A DNA stretch of 64,000 bases from DASSNU01 sp035701265 (GCA_035701265.1 DASSNU010000002.1:310001-374000); one strand, 5' to 3'; positions 8,969-18,814 are shown, counted from the first letter of the stretch. Notes: generated by a model not told the origin, from the letters alone. Translations and numbers: made by a program.

Positions 8969-9934
8969 GTGAAGTCCGCCTCCCGCACAGTTCGCATTGC
9001 GCTGCGTTCTCTCGGCGTCTCCGCGACCGCACTGGTGTTCGTCGCCTGCTCCGATGCGTTCGGCCCCGCGCCCAGCATTACCGAGGAACAAGCGGCGGCG
9101 ATCGGCAGTGCTGTCGCAACCGAAATTGCCGCCTCGGTCGCGACGCTCGATCCGGCCGCGCTGGACGGCAGCGCCATCAGCTTGCAGCGACTCGGAACCT
9201 CCACGCTCGGTCCACTGGCCACGAGCCGGCAATCGCCTGCGCTCGGGCGGCTCAGCGTGACCGAGCCAACGCCCTGCCCCGTCCTGTCCGAAGATCCGCC
9301 CACGGATACGGACGGCGATGGCGTGCCCGACGACCTGACGTTCACTTTCAAGGCCCCGAATTGCGTGATCTTCCAGGGCAGCCTGGACAGGTTCATCTCG
9401 GCGACGGGAACGATCCACGTGACGGACCCGCAGCCGCAGACCCCGGGCTTCGCGCACAACCTGACGTACTCCGACTTCACGATCGGATTCCAGTCGCCCG
9501 ACACATCGTTCGCGGTGAGCTGGGACGGCACGCAGTCGGCGTCGGCGAGCCAGACGGGACTGTCCGAATCGCACAACCTGTCGGTGCTCCACGTCGCCAG
9601 CGGTGAGGAGCCGGCCACACTGATCACCAATGGCGACGCCAGCTTCACGCCGGCGGAGGGACAATCGCTGACTCCCGGCGATCCGCTTCCGCGCGGCTTC
9701 TACAGCACCAGCGACGACGTCGCGTGGCAACAGGGGGGACGGAATTTCTTCTTCTCGATCGCCACGAGCACGCCGCTCGATTACGATCCCGCCTGCCTGG
9801 AGACGGGAGACTCGCCCTTCCGCACGGGAGAGGTGCACGTCGTGGTCTCCGGCACGGATGGCCGCGTCTTCGTGCGCGTGCAGTGGTCGAACTGCAACGA
9901 GCCCACGGTGGCGTTCATCGGCACCACCGCGTGA
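8969..9934 (+). CDS. lipoprotein of unknown function
   Basis: A 321-residue protein not recognised as any named family. I start it at the GTG at 8969, which gives a signal ending in the lipobox VFVACSD; an AAGGA stretch lies before it. The open frame could begin at a TTG at 8897, but that adds an unlikely leader. After the lipobox comes an Ala-rich helical stretch, then a calcium-loop-like DTDGDGVPDD near residue 115, then a beta-rich domain to the end. Placement suggests an outer-membrane or periplasmic lipoprotein. It is monocistronic, with a hairpin terminator 26 bases after the stop. Confidence 0.8.
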   Translation: MKSASRTVRIALRSLGVSATALVFVACSDAFGPAPSITEEQAAAIGSAVATEIAASVATLDPAALDGSAISLQRLGTSTLGPLATSRQSPALGRLSVTEPTPCPVLSEDPPTDTDGDGVPDDLTFTFKAPNCVIFQGSLDRFISATGTIHVTDPQPQTPGFAHNLTYSDFTIGFQSPDTSFAVSWDGTQSASASQTGLSESHNLSVLHVASGEEPATLITNGDASFTPAEGQSLTPGDPLPRGFYSTSDDVAWQQGGRNFFFSIATSTPLDYDPACLETGDSPFRTGEVHVVVSGTDGRVFVRVQWSNCNEPTVAFIGTTA

Positions 9935-9959
9935 GTCGACCGGCTGGTCCCGCATGACG

Positions 9960-9990
9960 CACGGCTCCGGAGCATCGCTCCGGGGCCGTG
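9960..9990. terminator. bidirectional hairpin between convergent genes
   Basis: A 14-bp stem (9960-9973 with 9977-9990, one G-U pair) closes a three-base loop, ATC. It sits between the lipoprotein stop and the convergent membrane-protein stop at 10013, where it could end transcription from both sides. No T-run follows in either direction. Confidence 0.65.
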
Positions 9991-10012
9991 TCGCATGAAT
10001 GGGCGCACGTCA

Positions 10013-10369
10013 TCAGTCTCGACGGCTCTCCGGGGGACGCAGCGCCTTCATCTCGCGCAGGTGATCATCCAGCAGCTTCGTGCTGAAGCGCTGCGCCTCG
10101 GAGATGCGCTCCACCTCGATGGCAATGGCATCCACGCTCTGCTCGATGCGGGCGAGACGTGCATCGATCGCGTCGGAGCCTTCCGCGCCGAGGCTGCGGC
10201 GGTCGATGCGCCGCCCGATGGCGCGAGCGATCGGAATGCCCACCGCCACCAGCACGATCATGATGAAGATGCCGATGAGGATGACCACCACCGAGTCGGG
10301 GAGCCCCGGAATCTCGGGGACCGGCGGCGGAGCTGGCGCTTGCAGTGCGAGTGCGGCGAACACGGTCAT
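10013..10369 (-). CDS. small single-span membrane protein, unknown
   Basis: A 118-residue protein with a Pro-rich N-terminus (residues 10-25), one strong membrane helix (SVVVILIGIFIMIVLVAVGI, about residues 26-45) and a charged C-terminal part (IDARLARIEQSVDAIAIEVERI) with the heptad look of a coiled-coil. No family was recognised. It lies 102 bases after the DUF885 peptidase on the same strand and may be the last gene of the kinase-DUF885 group. Confidence 0.7.
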   Translation of the reverse strand: MTVFAALALQAPAPPPVPEIPGLPDSVVVILIGIFIMIVLVAVGIPIARAIGRRIDRRSLGAEGSDAIDARLARIEQSVDAIAIEVERISEAQRFSTKLLDDHLREMKALRPPESRRD

Positions 10370-10471
10370 CGCGCTCCGGTGCGGGCTTCGGACGACATCC
10401 TCCGTGCACGATGCACTGTCACGCCCCGCAGCGCCAGCGAGTCACGGACGCGCGGCGTGGAACGCGCCGCG

Positions 10472-12331
10472 TCACGGCCGCGATGCCGCGAGCCACCGGT
10501 CGACCACGTGGCGCAGCATGGGGAGCGTGATGTTCCCGTTCTCGAGCACGCGATCGTGGAAGGCGCGCACGTCGAAGTCGCTCCCGAGCGTATGCTCCGC
10601 ACGCTCGCGCAGGTCGCGGATGGTGATCGCACCGAGCATATACGCCGTCGCCTGCCCCGGAGCGACGATGTACCGATCCACCTCCGATGCGGCCTCGTCG
10701 GGGGACACCGCCGTGTGCGCGAGGAGATAGTCGATGGCCTGCTGGCGCGACCACCCCAGCATGTGGATGCCTGGATCGACGACGAGCCGTGCCGCGCGCC
10801 AGGCACGCTCGGAGAGCATCCCCAGGCGGTCGAGATCGCCGGTGTACAGCCCCATCTCGTCGGCCAGCGACTCCGCATAGAGTGCCCACCCTTCGATGAA
10901 CCCGGCGGAGCCCAGATAGCGCGCGATCGGATGCACGGCGTCCCCCCGCTCCAATGCCAGCGCGATCTGCAGGTGGTGCCCCGGTATGGTCTCGTGGAAG
11001 GTGACGGCCTCGATCCCCGCGCGACTGCGCGTGGCCGGATCGTACGTGGCGATGTAGAAGATGCCGGGACGCGAGCCGTCTTCGGCCGGCGGAATGTACT
11101 CGCCCGATGCGGAGCGCTCGCGGAACGCCGGATACCGTTCGATCTTCACGTCCGCGCGCGGCAACCGCCCGAACCACTGCGGCGCCGCGGCGCGCGCACG
11201 CGCGAGCGCGGCCGATGCGTACGCCACGATCTCGTCGCGCGACTGGAAGGTGTAGCGCGGGTCGGTGCGCAGCGCGGCAAGGAGCTCCCCCACGTCGCTC
11301 GTGCCGAAGCTCCGCTCGGCGATCACGCGCATGGCGGAGTCCGTGGCGGCCACCTCGCGCACTCCGAGCTCGTGAATGTCGCGCGCGGGGACATCCAGCG
11401 ATGTGTGGCTGCGCACGAGCGCCTGATAACACGCCGCGCCGTCGGGCAGCGCGGAGACGGCGATCGTTTCGCGCGCGGCAGGCAGATAGTGCAGCTCGAG
11501 AAAATCGCGGTAGCGCCGGAGCGCGGGAGCGATCTCCGATGTCACCAGCGCACGCATCGCGCTCCGGAAGGTGAACGACGAGTCGCGCGTGGCCGGCTCG
11601 TAGAAGGGCGACTCCTCCAACGGTGTGGCGAGGATCGAGTCGATCTGCGCGATGACCAGTCGCACGTTGCCGCGTGGCGCCGTGTAGCCGAGGCGCATCC
11701 CCTCCTGCAGGTTCGTGATCTCGGTGTCCACCCAGTGTGGCAGCTCGCCCCACCGCGCGAGCGCCTGCGCGCGAAGCGTGTCCGTCCCCACCGGCTGCGC
11801 GGCAGCGAGCGTGGCGAACGCGCTCGGCCATCCATCGGAGAACTGGCTCACCCCCCACAGCTCGTGCCGGCAGATGCGCGTGCCCACCGAGGCTTCCAGC
11901 GCTTCACGCAACAGGCCGTAGGTGATCCACGCGCCCGTGCGGTCGACGCGCGCGCTGTCCACGGCGCGGACCGCATCGAGCAGCGAGTCCTCGCGCGCAT
12001 GCCATGCCGCGAGCGCCGCAGGCGAGTTGTCCGGGAGACGGTCGTGCCGGCTCCCCGGAATGCCATATAGCGTGCCGAGCTCGGGCGCGTGCGCGAGCAT
12101 GGACGCCATGTACGCGTCGGCCAGCGCGCCGACGTGCGCGGTGAGCGCCGCGTCGGATGTGTCCGCGGGGGCGGCGAAGAGGGCCGAGTCGAAAGCGGGG
12201 AGTGGAGTCACCGTCGGAGCTGGTGGTGGAGCGGTGGCGGCGGGTGCGGGTGCGGGAGCTCGGCGCGTGGCGCACGCGGCGGTGGCCAGGGCAAGAAGCG
12301 CGCACGCGGCGCGACGACGGCACCGGTGCAT
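10472..12331 (-). CDS. DUF885 family protein, putative secreted zinc peptidase
   Basis: A 619-residue lipoprotein starting at 12331: MHRCRRRAACALLALATAAC ends at a lipobox cysteine. A Pro/Ala linker follows, then the DUF885 domain with YGIPGSRHDRLPD near residue 95. The metal-site motif HETIPGHHLQ is near residue 447, an HExxxGHH arrangement shared across DUF885. Members are predicted metallopeptidases but few have a known substrate. The open frame extends upstream to 12541, which would overlap the kinase gene, so I reject that start. The kinase gene ends 29 bases upstream. Confidence 0.9.
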   Translation of the reverse strand: MHRCRRRAACALLALATAACATRRAPAPAPAATAPPPAPTVTPLPAFDSALFAAPADTSDAALTAHVGALADAYMASMLAHAPELGTLYGIPGSRHDRLPDNSPAALAAWHAREDSLLDAVRAVDSARVDRTGAWITYGLLREALEASVGTRICRHELWGVSQFSDGWPSAFATLAAAQPVGTDTLRAQALARWGELPHWVDTEITNLQEGMRLGYTAPRGNVRLVIAQIDSILATPLEESPFYEPATRDSSFTFRSAMRALVTSEIAPALRRYRDFLELHYLPAARETIAVSALPDGAACYQALVRSHTSLDVPARDIHELGVREVAATDSAMRVIAERSFGTSDVGELLAALRTDPRYTFQSRDEIVAYASAALARARAAAPQWFGRLPRADVKIERYPAFRERSASGEYIPPAEDGSRPGIFYIATYDPATRSRAGIEAVTFHETIPGHHLQIALALERGDAVHPIARYLGSAGFIEGWALYAESLADEMGLYTGDLDRLGMLSERAWRAARLVVDPGIHMLGWSRQQAIDYLLAHTAVSPDEAASEVDRYIVAPGQATAYMLGAITIRDLRERAEHTLGSDFDVRAFHDRVLENGNITLPMLRHVVDRWLAASRP

Positions 12332-12360
12332 GCGCGGAGCGGGGAGCACGCTCTCCGCGC

Positions 12361-14121
12361 TCACAGCTCCCGGCGCGCGGTGGAGGCGAGCGGCGTGTCG
12401 GTGCCCAACCAGCGGCGCCACCATGGCGCGTGCGCGTCCTGCTCGAGGGTGGCATCCACGGCGTCGCGCCACGCGCGCTGCATTTCGGTGGCGTCGGAGA
12501 AGCGGTCCTCCGGATCCGGCGCGAGACCGCGTCGCAGCCACTCGGCGATCGGCGGCGGAAAGGGCGCGAGGTCTACCGCGCCGGAGAGCTGGCGGGCGAG
12601 GATCGCCTTTCCGTCTCCGCCACCAAAGGGGAGGCGCCCCGTGAGCACGTAGGCGGCGATCGCCGCCACCTCGAAGCAGTCGACCGCCGGCCCCTGCGGC
12701 TCCCCCAGCAATTGCTCGGGCGCGGCGAACTCTGGCGTACCAGTGGTGCCTGGCGCGTCATCTTCCATGGCGCGCGCCACGCCGAAATCCGCGATGCGCC
12801 ACCGCCCGGAGCGATCGATCAGGATGTTCTCCGGCTTGAGGTCGCGATGGATGATTCCGCTCGCGTGCGCGGCAGCCAGCCCGTCGAGAATCTGCTCGAT
12901 CTGCGGCGCCATGTCCGCCAGCGGACGCGGTCCGCGCCGCGCGACGAGCTCGGCCAGCGATCCTCCTTCGGCGAGCTCCATGGTGTACCACGACACGCCA
13001 CCGTTGGAATCCCAATCGAAGATGGGGACGATGGCCGGATGCGCGAGCTGCGCCGCGAGTCGCGCCTCGCGGCGAAAGCGACGCACGGCGGCCGCGTCGC
13101 TCGCCACTTCGGGATGCAGCATCTTGAGCGCGACCTCGCGCTCCAGCGTGAGGTCCTTCACGCGCCACACCGATCCGAAGGTACCGGATCCGAGGCGCGC
13201 GAGCACCTCGTAGTCGTCACCCACCGCCCAGCGCAGACGTGCCTCCTCCGACTCGCGGCCGCTCCCCGGCCCTATTGCGGGGACGCTGCCGCTCACGAGG
13301 AGCGCCGTGCGGCTCCCCACGGCGCGATCCAGCGTGCGCAGCATGGCGGCGACGGTCGCGAAGCGGCGCGCTGGTTGCGGAGAGAGCGCGCGATCGAGCA
13401 CCGCCGCCACGGACGGTGGGCACTCCGGCGCCAGCAGCGCCATGGGCGCCGGTGCGGGGCCCGGGTACTCGCCGGTGAGCGCGAGCACGCACGTGGCGGC
13501 GAGCTGCCACTGATCGCTCTCCACCGTCGGCTCCCACGCGTCGTCTCCCCACTCCGGCGGAATGGGATAGAGACGCCGGTCAGGCGTGAGGCCGCGCGGA
13601 ATGGACGCGCGCGGCACCGCCCACTCCCAACCGAGCATCCAGATCCGTCCTGTCGGGCTGATCCACGTCGTGGCCGCCGACACTGCACCGTGCGCCGAGC
13701 CGCTGCTGTGCAGGTACGCCAGCGTGGAGCCGAGTGCGCGCATGAGTTGCAGCATGTAGGGGACGTCCTCGCGCCCCAGTCGCGCGAAGCGCGCGGCCAC
13801 CGTCTCGCCTGCGATCCACCGGCGCAGGTATCCCGGGCCGCGCCGCATGTCGGTGCCCTCGGCCCAGTAGTGATACGTCGTGGGGATGGACGGGTGGCCA
13901 CGGTGCGCGAGATGCCGCGCCTCATCGCGAAGCCAGACGGCGTGCGCCGGATCTGGCGCGCTCACGAGCGAGAGCGACCGCCCCAGCGCATCCACGATCT
14001 CCTGATAGTGCCTGTACTCGCCCCACACTCCCTCGGCGCCCCACTTCCAGTCGGGTGGGAGCTGCCAGGTGGCCAGGTGGGGTGGGAGTGTGTGGGTGAA
14101 CGTCTGCGCGGGGCTGTCCAT
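12361..14121 (-). CDS. tandem pseudokinase / Ser-Thr protein kinase
   Basis: A 586-residue cytoplasmic protein with two kinase-like domains and no membrane helix. The C-terminal one (about residues 297-560) looks active: glycine loop LGSGTFGSVW, VALK lysine, HRDLKPEN catalytic loop near 424, DFGVA near 445 and APEQ. The N-terminal one (about residues 30-270) keeps the kinase outline but has HGAVSAATTW where the HRD loop should be (near 145) and MLGWEWA in place of DFG, so it is probably catalytically dead. Such a domain could regulate or scaffold the active one. The DUF885 gene lies 29 bases downstream. The promoter region is shared with the divergent M13 gene. Confidence 0.88.
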   Translation of the reverse strand: MDSPAQTFTHTLPPHLATWQLPPDWKWGAEGVWGEYRHYQEIVDALGRSLSLVSAPDPAHAVWLRDEARHLAHRGHPSIPTTYHYWAEGTDMRRGPGYLRRWIAGETVAARFARLGREDVPYMLQLMRALGSTLAYLHSSGSAHGAVSAATTWISPTGRIWMLGWEWAVPRASIPRGLTPDRRLYPIPPEWGDDAWEPTVESDQWQLAATCVLALTGEYPGPAPAPMALLAPECPPSVAAVLDRALSPQPARRFATVAAMLRTLDRAVGSRTALLVSGSVPAIGPGSGRESEEARLRWAVGDDYEVLARLGSGTFGSVWRVKDLTLEREVALKMLHPEVASDAAAVRRFRREARLAAQLAHPAIVPIFDWDSNGGVSWYTMELAEGGSLAELVARRGPRPLADMAPQIEQILDGLAAAHASGIIHRDLKPENILIDRSGRWRIADFGVARAMEDDAPGTTGTPEFAAPEQLLGEPQGPAVDCFEVAAIAAYVLTGRLPFGGGDGKAILARQLSGAVDLAPFPPPIAEWLRRGLAPDPEDRFSDATEMQRAWRDAVDATLEQDAHAPWWRRWLGTDTPLASTARREL

Positions 14122-14330
14122 GAAACGCTCTCGTGGTGCGCGGACGTGGCGAGGAAGGCTGCGCCCGCGCGTTGGAAGCTACTGTGCCGCCGCCGTGCCG
14201 GCCACCGGATGGTTGACCTCAACGTGGTCCGCGCGATAGACGTTAGGAGGGCAGAGTTGCCACCCGCCGCTCTGCGCAATGCACGATGCGGCGTAGCGCC
14301 GTCCGTTGGACCCTCAACCGGTACTCTCAC

Positions 14331-16397
14331 ATGACCAGACTCACCCGGCGAGCGCTCCCTCTGGTGCTCCCCCTCGCACTCTTGCTGGCCGCGCTCCATC
14401 CGGCGCCGGCCGTGGCGCAGAGCGCGCAGCGGTCGCACGCGCGGAGCATCGATCCGGCCAACATGGACACCACGTGCGCCGCCTGCGAGGACTTCTACGA
14501 ATACGCGAACGGCGGATGGCTCACGCGCGCCACGATCCCGGCGGCGTACTCGGTGTGGGGGAGCTTCAACGAGCTGGCGGACAAGAACAACGAGGTGGTC
14601 CACAGCATCCTGGAGGACGCGCGGGCCAAGGCGTCCACGGCCAAGGCGGGAAGCAACGAGCAGAAGCTGGGCATCTTCTACGGCAGCTGCATGGACTCGG
14701 CGCAGGCCGAGCGGCAGGGGATCACGCCGATCAAGCCCATGCTCGACCGCATCGCGGCGCTCCACACACGCGCGGATGTGGAGGGGCTGGTCGCCGAGCT
14801 GCACCGTGATGGGCTGGGCGTGATGTTCTCGTTCGGCGCACGTCAGGATCCGAAGAACAGCACGGACGTGATCGCCATCGCCGGACAGGGCGGCCTCGGC
14901 CTCCCCGACCGCGACTACTACACGCGCACGGACGAGAAGTCGGCGCAGCTCCGCGATGCGTACGTCGCGCACGTGGCGCGTACGCTCGAGCTCTCCGGCG
15001 TGCCGGCTGCCGACGCGCGCGCGCAGGCACAGCGTGTTATGGCGCTGGAGACGCAACTGGCCAACGCATCGATGACGCGCGTCCAGCAGCGCGATCCGAA
15101 CGCCGTGTACCACAAGATGTCGCTCGCCGAGGTACAGGCGCTCACGCCGAGCTTTCAGTGGAACCGGTTCCTGCAGGAGATCGGCGTGTCCGGCGTGGAC
15201 GTGATCGACGTGCGGCAGCCGGACTTCTTCAAGGCGCTGGACGGCATGCTGGACAGCGTGCCTGTGGAGGACTGGCAGGCGTATCTCCGCTGGCACGTGC
15301 TCGACAATGCCGCGCCCGCGCTCAGCTCGGCTTTCGTGAACGAGGATTTCAACTTCAATCGGAATTTCACCGGCGCCACGGAGCTGCTCCCACGCTGGCG
15401 GCGCTGTCTGCAGGCGACGAACGCGGCGCTGGGTGAAGCGCTGGGGCAGGAGTACGTGCGCCGTACGTTCACCCCCGCGGCCAAGAAGCGTGCGCTGGAG
15501 ATGGTGAACAACCTGCAGGCGGCGCTCCGGGATCACATCGAAGGCGCCGCGTGGATGTCCGACACCACCAAGCAGCGCGCGATCGCCAAGCTGCAGGCGT
15601 TCACCAAGAAGATCGGCTACCCCGACAAGTGGCGCGACTACTCCACGCTCGAGGTGAAGCCGGGCGCGTTCGTGGAGAACCTGCTGCGCGCGCGCTCGTG
15701 GGAGACGGCGCGCAACCTGGAGAAGATCGGCCGCCCCGTGGACCGCACGGAGTGGGGGATGACGCCGCCTACGGTGAACGCGTACTACAACCCGTCGATG
15801 AACGAGATCGTCTTCCCTGCCGGAATCCTCCAGCCGCCGTTCTTCGATCCCAACGCCGACGACGCGGTGAACTACGGCGGGATGGGCGCGGTGATCGGGC
15901 ACGAGATGACGCACGGCTTCGACGACCAGGGGCGCCAGTTCGATGCACAGGGGAATCTGCGCGACTGGTGGACCGCTGCCGACGCGGAGCAGTACAAGAG
16001 CCGCGCGGAGCGCGTGTCGGACCAGTTCGACGGCTACACCGTGGTGGACAGCACGACGCACGTGAACGGCAAGCTCACCCTCGGCGAGAACATCGCCGAC
16101 CTGGGCGGGCTCACCATCGCGTACGCTGCACTCGAGAAGGCGCTCGCCGGCAAGCCGCGTACGAAGATCGACGGCTTCACGCCGGAGCAGCGGTTCTTCC
16201 TCTCGTGGGCGCAGGTGTGGCGGCAGCGCGCGCGGCCGGAGTATCTGCGGAGCATGGTGGCCACCAATCCGCATTCGCCCGGCGTATGGCGTGTGAATGG
16301 ACCGCTGTCCAACATGCCAGAGTTCGCCAAGGCGTTCGGTTGCAAGGCCGGGGATCCAATGGTCCGCCCGCCCGAGCAGCAGGCGCAGATCTGGTGA
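14331..16397 (+). CDS. M13-family (neprilysin-like) zinc metallopeptidase
   Basis: A 688-residue secreted endopeptidase. The ATG at 14331 gives a signal peptide (LTRRALPLVLPLALLLAALH, ending near PAPAVAQ); a longer frame from 14286 lacks this at its N-terminus. The peptidase domain holds the zinc motif HEMTH (near residue 523, in VIGHEMTHGFDDQG), the conserved NAYYNPSMNEIVFPAGIL before it, and the third-ligand motif ENIADLGG near 585. The end is the expected CKAGDPMVRPPEQQAQIW, where family members finish with a Cys and Trp. Full length. A 13-bp hairpin follows. Confidence 0.95.
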   Translation: MTRLTRRALPLVLPLALLLAALHPAPAVAQSAQRSHARSIDPANMDTTCAACEDFYEYANGGWLTRATIPAAYSVWGSFNELADKNNEVVHSILEDARAKASTAKAGSNEQKLGIFYGSCMDSAQAERQGITPIKPMLDRIAALHTRADVEGLVAELHRDGLGVMFSFGARQDPKNSTDVIAIAGQGGLGLPDRDYYTRTDEKSAQLRDAYVAHVARTLELSGVPAADARAQAQRVMALETQLANASMTRVQQRDPNAVYHKMSLAEVQALTPSFQWNRFLQEIGVSGVDVIDVRQPDFFKALDGMLDSVPVEDWQAYLRWHVLDNAAPALSSAFVNEDFNFNRNFTGATELLPRWRRCLQATNAALGEALGQEYVRRTFTPAAKKRALEMVNNLQAALRDHIEGAAWMSDTTKQRAIAKLQAFTKKIGYPDKWRDYSTLEVKPGAFVENLLRARSWETARNLEKIGRPVDRTEWGMTPPTVNAYYNPSMNEIVFPAGILQPPFFDPNADDAVNYGGMGAVIGHEMTHGFDDQGRQFDAQGNLRDWWTAADAEQYKSRAERVSDQFDGYTVVDSTTHVNGKLTLGENIADLGGLTIAYAALEKALAGKPRTKIDGFTPEQRFFLSWAQVWRQRARPEYLRSMVATNPHSPGVWRVNGPLSNMPEFAKAFGCKAGDPMVRPPEQQAQIW

Positions 16398-16422
16398 GCA
16401 TGCATCTCAGCAGCGGATGCTC

Positions 16423-16452
16423 GAGCCCGGCGCGGAGTCCCGCGCCGGGCTC
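16423..16452 (+). terminator. GC-rich hairpin after the M13 gene
   Basis: A perfect 13-bp stem (16423-16435 with 16440-16452) around the loop AGTC, 25 bases after the M13 stop and just before the dut-like start at 16471. It lacks a T-run, so it could terminate, attenuate or only stabilise the upstream message. Confidence 0.5.
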
Positions 16453-16470
16453 CACGCGCGCGGCTCGCGA

Positions 16471-16995
16471 ATGAAGACGCACGAGGAGAGCGGCCCGCAC
16501 GAGCAGATTCTCTTCGAGGCACTGTATCCGGGCGTGCAGCCACCGGAGCGGGCGACCGCCGGCTCGGCGGGCTACGACGTCCGCGCCTTTCTGGACGGAC
16601 GGCGCGTCCGGTGCTCGGATGGAGTACGCGCGTGGGAAGAGGAGATGTCGGCTACGGGCGCGACACTCGAGATCGCGCCTGGCGTCACCGTGCTCGTGCC
16701 GCTCGGGTTCCGCGCCCGTCTCCCCCACGGGTGGGAAGCACAGGTGCGGCTGCGCAGCTCGCTCGCGTTTCGCAAAGGGCTGGTCATCCCGAACGCGCCC
16801 GGGACGATCGACTGCGACTACCCGGATGAGTGGCTCGTGATGATGCGCGGAGCCGCGGCGGCACCGGTGCAGATCGCGCACGGGGAGCGCATCGCGCAGA
16901 TCGTGCTGAGCACGCACGGCGTGCTGCCGTGGGTGCCGGGCGTGGTGAAGCGCACCACGCGCGAGGGAGGCGTGGGGAGCACCGGGAGCTTCTGA
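16471..16995 (+). CDS. dut: dUTP diphosphatase
   Basis: A 174-residue trimeric dUTPase that cleaves dUTP to dUMP and keeps uracil out of DNA. All five motifs are present in order: AGSAGYDVRA, VRLRSSLAFRKGLVIPN (the RSS loop), GTIDCDYPDEW (the catalytic aspartate region), GERIAQIVL and the C-terminal REGGVGSTGSF arm. An insert of about 25 residues after motif 1 (from DGRRVRC) makes it longer than the E. coli enzyme. The ATG at 16471 is chosen because the longer frame overlaps the M13 gene and the hairpin. Confidence 0.92.
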   Translation: MKTHEESGPHEQILFEALYPGVQPPERATAGSAGYDVRAFLDGRRVRCSDGVRAWEEEMSATGATLEIAPGVTVLVPLGFRARLPHGWEAQVRLRSSLAFRKGLVIPNAPGTIDCDYPDEWLVMMRGAAAAPVQIAHGERIAQIVLSTHGVLPWVPGVVKRTTREGGVGSTGSF

Positions 16996-17008
16996 GCGCC
17001 GCGGCGCG

Positions 17009-18811
17009 CTACGTCAGGTTGGCCGTCGGCAGGAACCTGGGCGGCGCGCGGTGCTTCGTCGCCTGCTCGAACGCGTACGCGATGCGGATGAGCGTGGGCT
17101 CGCTCCACGCGCGGCCGAAGAACGAGAGGCCCACCGGCATGCCGTGGATGAGCCCCATCGGCACGTTGATGTTGGGATACCCCGCCACCGCCGCAGGCGT
17201 GCTGCTACCGCCCGTGAAGTGGTCCCCATTGAGTAGATCGATCGTCCACGCCGGTCCGCCGGTGGGCGCGATGATCGCATCGAGCTTGTGCTTCGTCATG
17301 GTGGCATCGATGCCATCCGTGCGCGCCATCTTCCGGCACTTGGCGAGCGCCTTGGTATACTCGTCCGACGTGAGCGGCCCCTTCTTCTGCGCCTGGAGAA
17401 AGGTCTCCTGCCCGAAGTACGGCATTTCCTGATCGCGGTGCGCGTCGTTGTACGCGATCAGGTCGGCGAGCGTGCGCGCCGGAGCGCGCGCGCCGAGCGA
17501 CGCGAGATACGCGTTCATGTCGTTCTTGAAGTCGAAGAGCAGCACCTGGAACTCGCTGTCGTCGAACTCCCCCGCCGTCTCGATGTCCGCCGGGTCTACG
17601 ATGATGGCGCCGGCGCTCTTCATGGCGGCGATGGCCTCTTCAGCCAGGCGGTCCACGTTGGGGTCGAAGCCGAAGAAGCGCTTGCGCGCCACACCGATGC
17701 GCGCACCGCGAAGACCGTTCGCGTCCAGAAAGCGAGTGTAGTCAGCCTCCGCGTGGCTGCGGCTGTCCGCGGTGGCGGGGTCCGCGGCATCTACACCGGT
17801 GAGTGCGCTGAGCAGCGCGGCCGCGTCGGCCACGGTACGCGCCATGGGGCCCGCGGTGTCCTGCGTGTGGGAGATCGGGACGATCCCCGTCCGGCTCACG
17901 AGCCCCACCGTGGGCTTGATCCCAACGATGCCGTTCGCCGACGACGGGCAGACGATGGAGCCGTCGGTCTCCGTGCCGATGGCCACCGTGCAGAAATTGG
18001 CGGCGACCGCGGCGCCGGATCCGGAGCTGGAACCACAGGGTGAACGGTCCAGCGCGTAGGGGTTGCGGCACTGTCCGCCGCGCCCGCTCCACCCACTGCT
18101 CGAACGCGACGAGCGGAAGTTGGCCCACTCGCTCAGATTCGCCTTGCCGAGCAGCACGGCGCCGGCGGCGCGCAGCTTCGCAGCCACGGGTGCATCGGCG
18201 GCGGGAATGGATCCCTGCAGCGCGTACGAACCGGCGGTGGTGGTGGTGCGATCCGCCGTGCCGATGTTGTCCTTGAGCAGAACGGGGATGCCGTGCAGCG
18301 GGCCGCGCACCTTCCCTGCCTTTCGCTCGGCGTCCAACGCAGCGGCGATCTCGAGTGCCTGCGGATTGGTCTCGATCACCGCACGCAGCGTCGGTCCCGC
18401 GCGGTCCATGGCGGCAATGCGATCGAGATAGAGCTGCGTGATGGAGTGCGCGGTGTACTTCCCGGAGCGCATGCCCTCCTGCAACTGGACGATGGTCGCC
18501 TCGTCCAACTCGAACTCAGGCGGTGCGTCCGGCGTCGCGCGGTGCGCGTCGCGCTCGTTGCCGTGCGCGGGATCGCGCGTGCAGGCGGTGGTGATCCCTC
18601 CGAGCGCGACCACGGCAGCGCCCGAAACGGCTGCCATGCGCACGAACCGACGCCGGTCGATGGCGCCCGTCTCCTCACCGCTCGATCGGGCGTCACCCTC
18701 GGACTCCGTGGCACCGTCGCGGTGCACGGCGTGTGCTCCGGCTACTTCGTGAGTGGCCGCGCCGACGGCGTGTTCGGCTTCCTTGTGCGTGGCGTCGTGC
18801 TCGTGGGCCAT
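17009..18811 (-). CDS. amidase signature-family enzyme with a Tat signal
   Basis: A 600-residue Ser-cisSer-Lys hydrolase of the amidase signature family. The triad can be placed: Lys in LLKDNIG (near residue 180), nucleophile region GSSSGSG (near 258) and cis-Ser in TDGSIVCPSS (near 281). Residues 50-75 contain DRRRFVRMAAVSGAAVVALG, a twin-arginine signal ending near a lipobox-like TTACT, so it should be exported folded. A His/Ala-rich stretch of about 50 residues precedes the Tat motif and is unusual. Its start lies three bases after the lspA-like stop, so the two form an operon. The amide substrate is unknown. Confidence 0.92.
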   Translation of the reverse strand: MAHEHDATHKEAEHAVGAATHEVAGAHAVHRDGATESEGDARSSGEETGAIDRRRFVRMAAVSGAAVVALGGITTACTRDPAHGNERDAHRATPDAPPEFELDEATIVQLQEGMRSGKYTAHSITQLYLDRIAAMDRAGPTLRAVIETNPQALEIAAALDAERKAGKVRGPLHGIPVLLKDNIGTADRTTTTAGSYALQGSIPAADAPVAAKLRAAGAVLLGKANLSEWANFRSSRSSSGWSGRGGQCRNPYALDRSPCGSSSGSGAAVAANFCTVAIGTETDGSIVCPSSANGIVGIKPTVGLVSRTGIVPISHTQDTAGPMARTVADAAALLSALTGVDAADPATADSRSHAEADYTRFLDANGLRGARIGVARKRFFGFDPNVDRLAEEAIAAMKSAGAIIVDPADIETAGEFDDSEFQVLLFDFKNDMNAYLASLGARAPARTLADLIAYNDAHRDQEMPYFGQETFLQAQKKGPLTSDEYTKALAKCRKMARTDGIDATMTKHKLDAIIAPTGGPAWTIDLLNGDHFTGGSSTPAAVAGYPNINVPMGLIHGMPVGLSFFGRAWSEPTLIRIAYAFEQATKHRAPPRFLPTANLT

Positions 18812-18814
18812 CGC

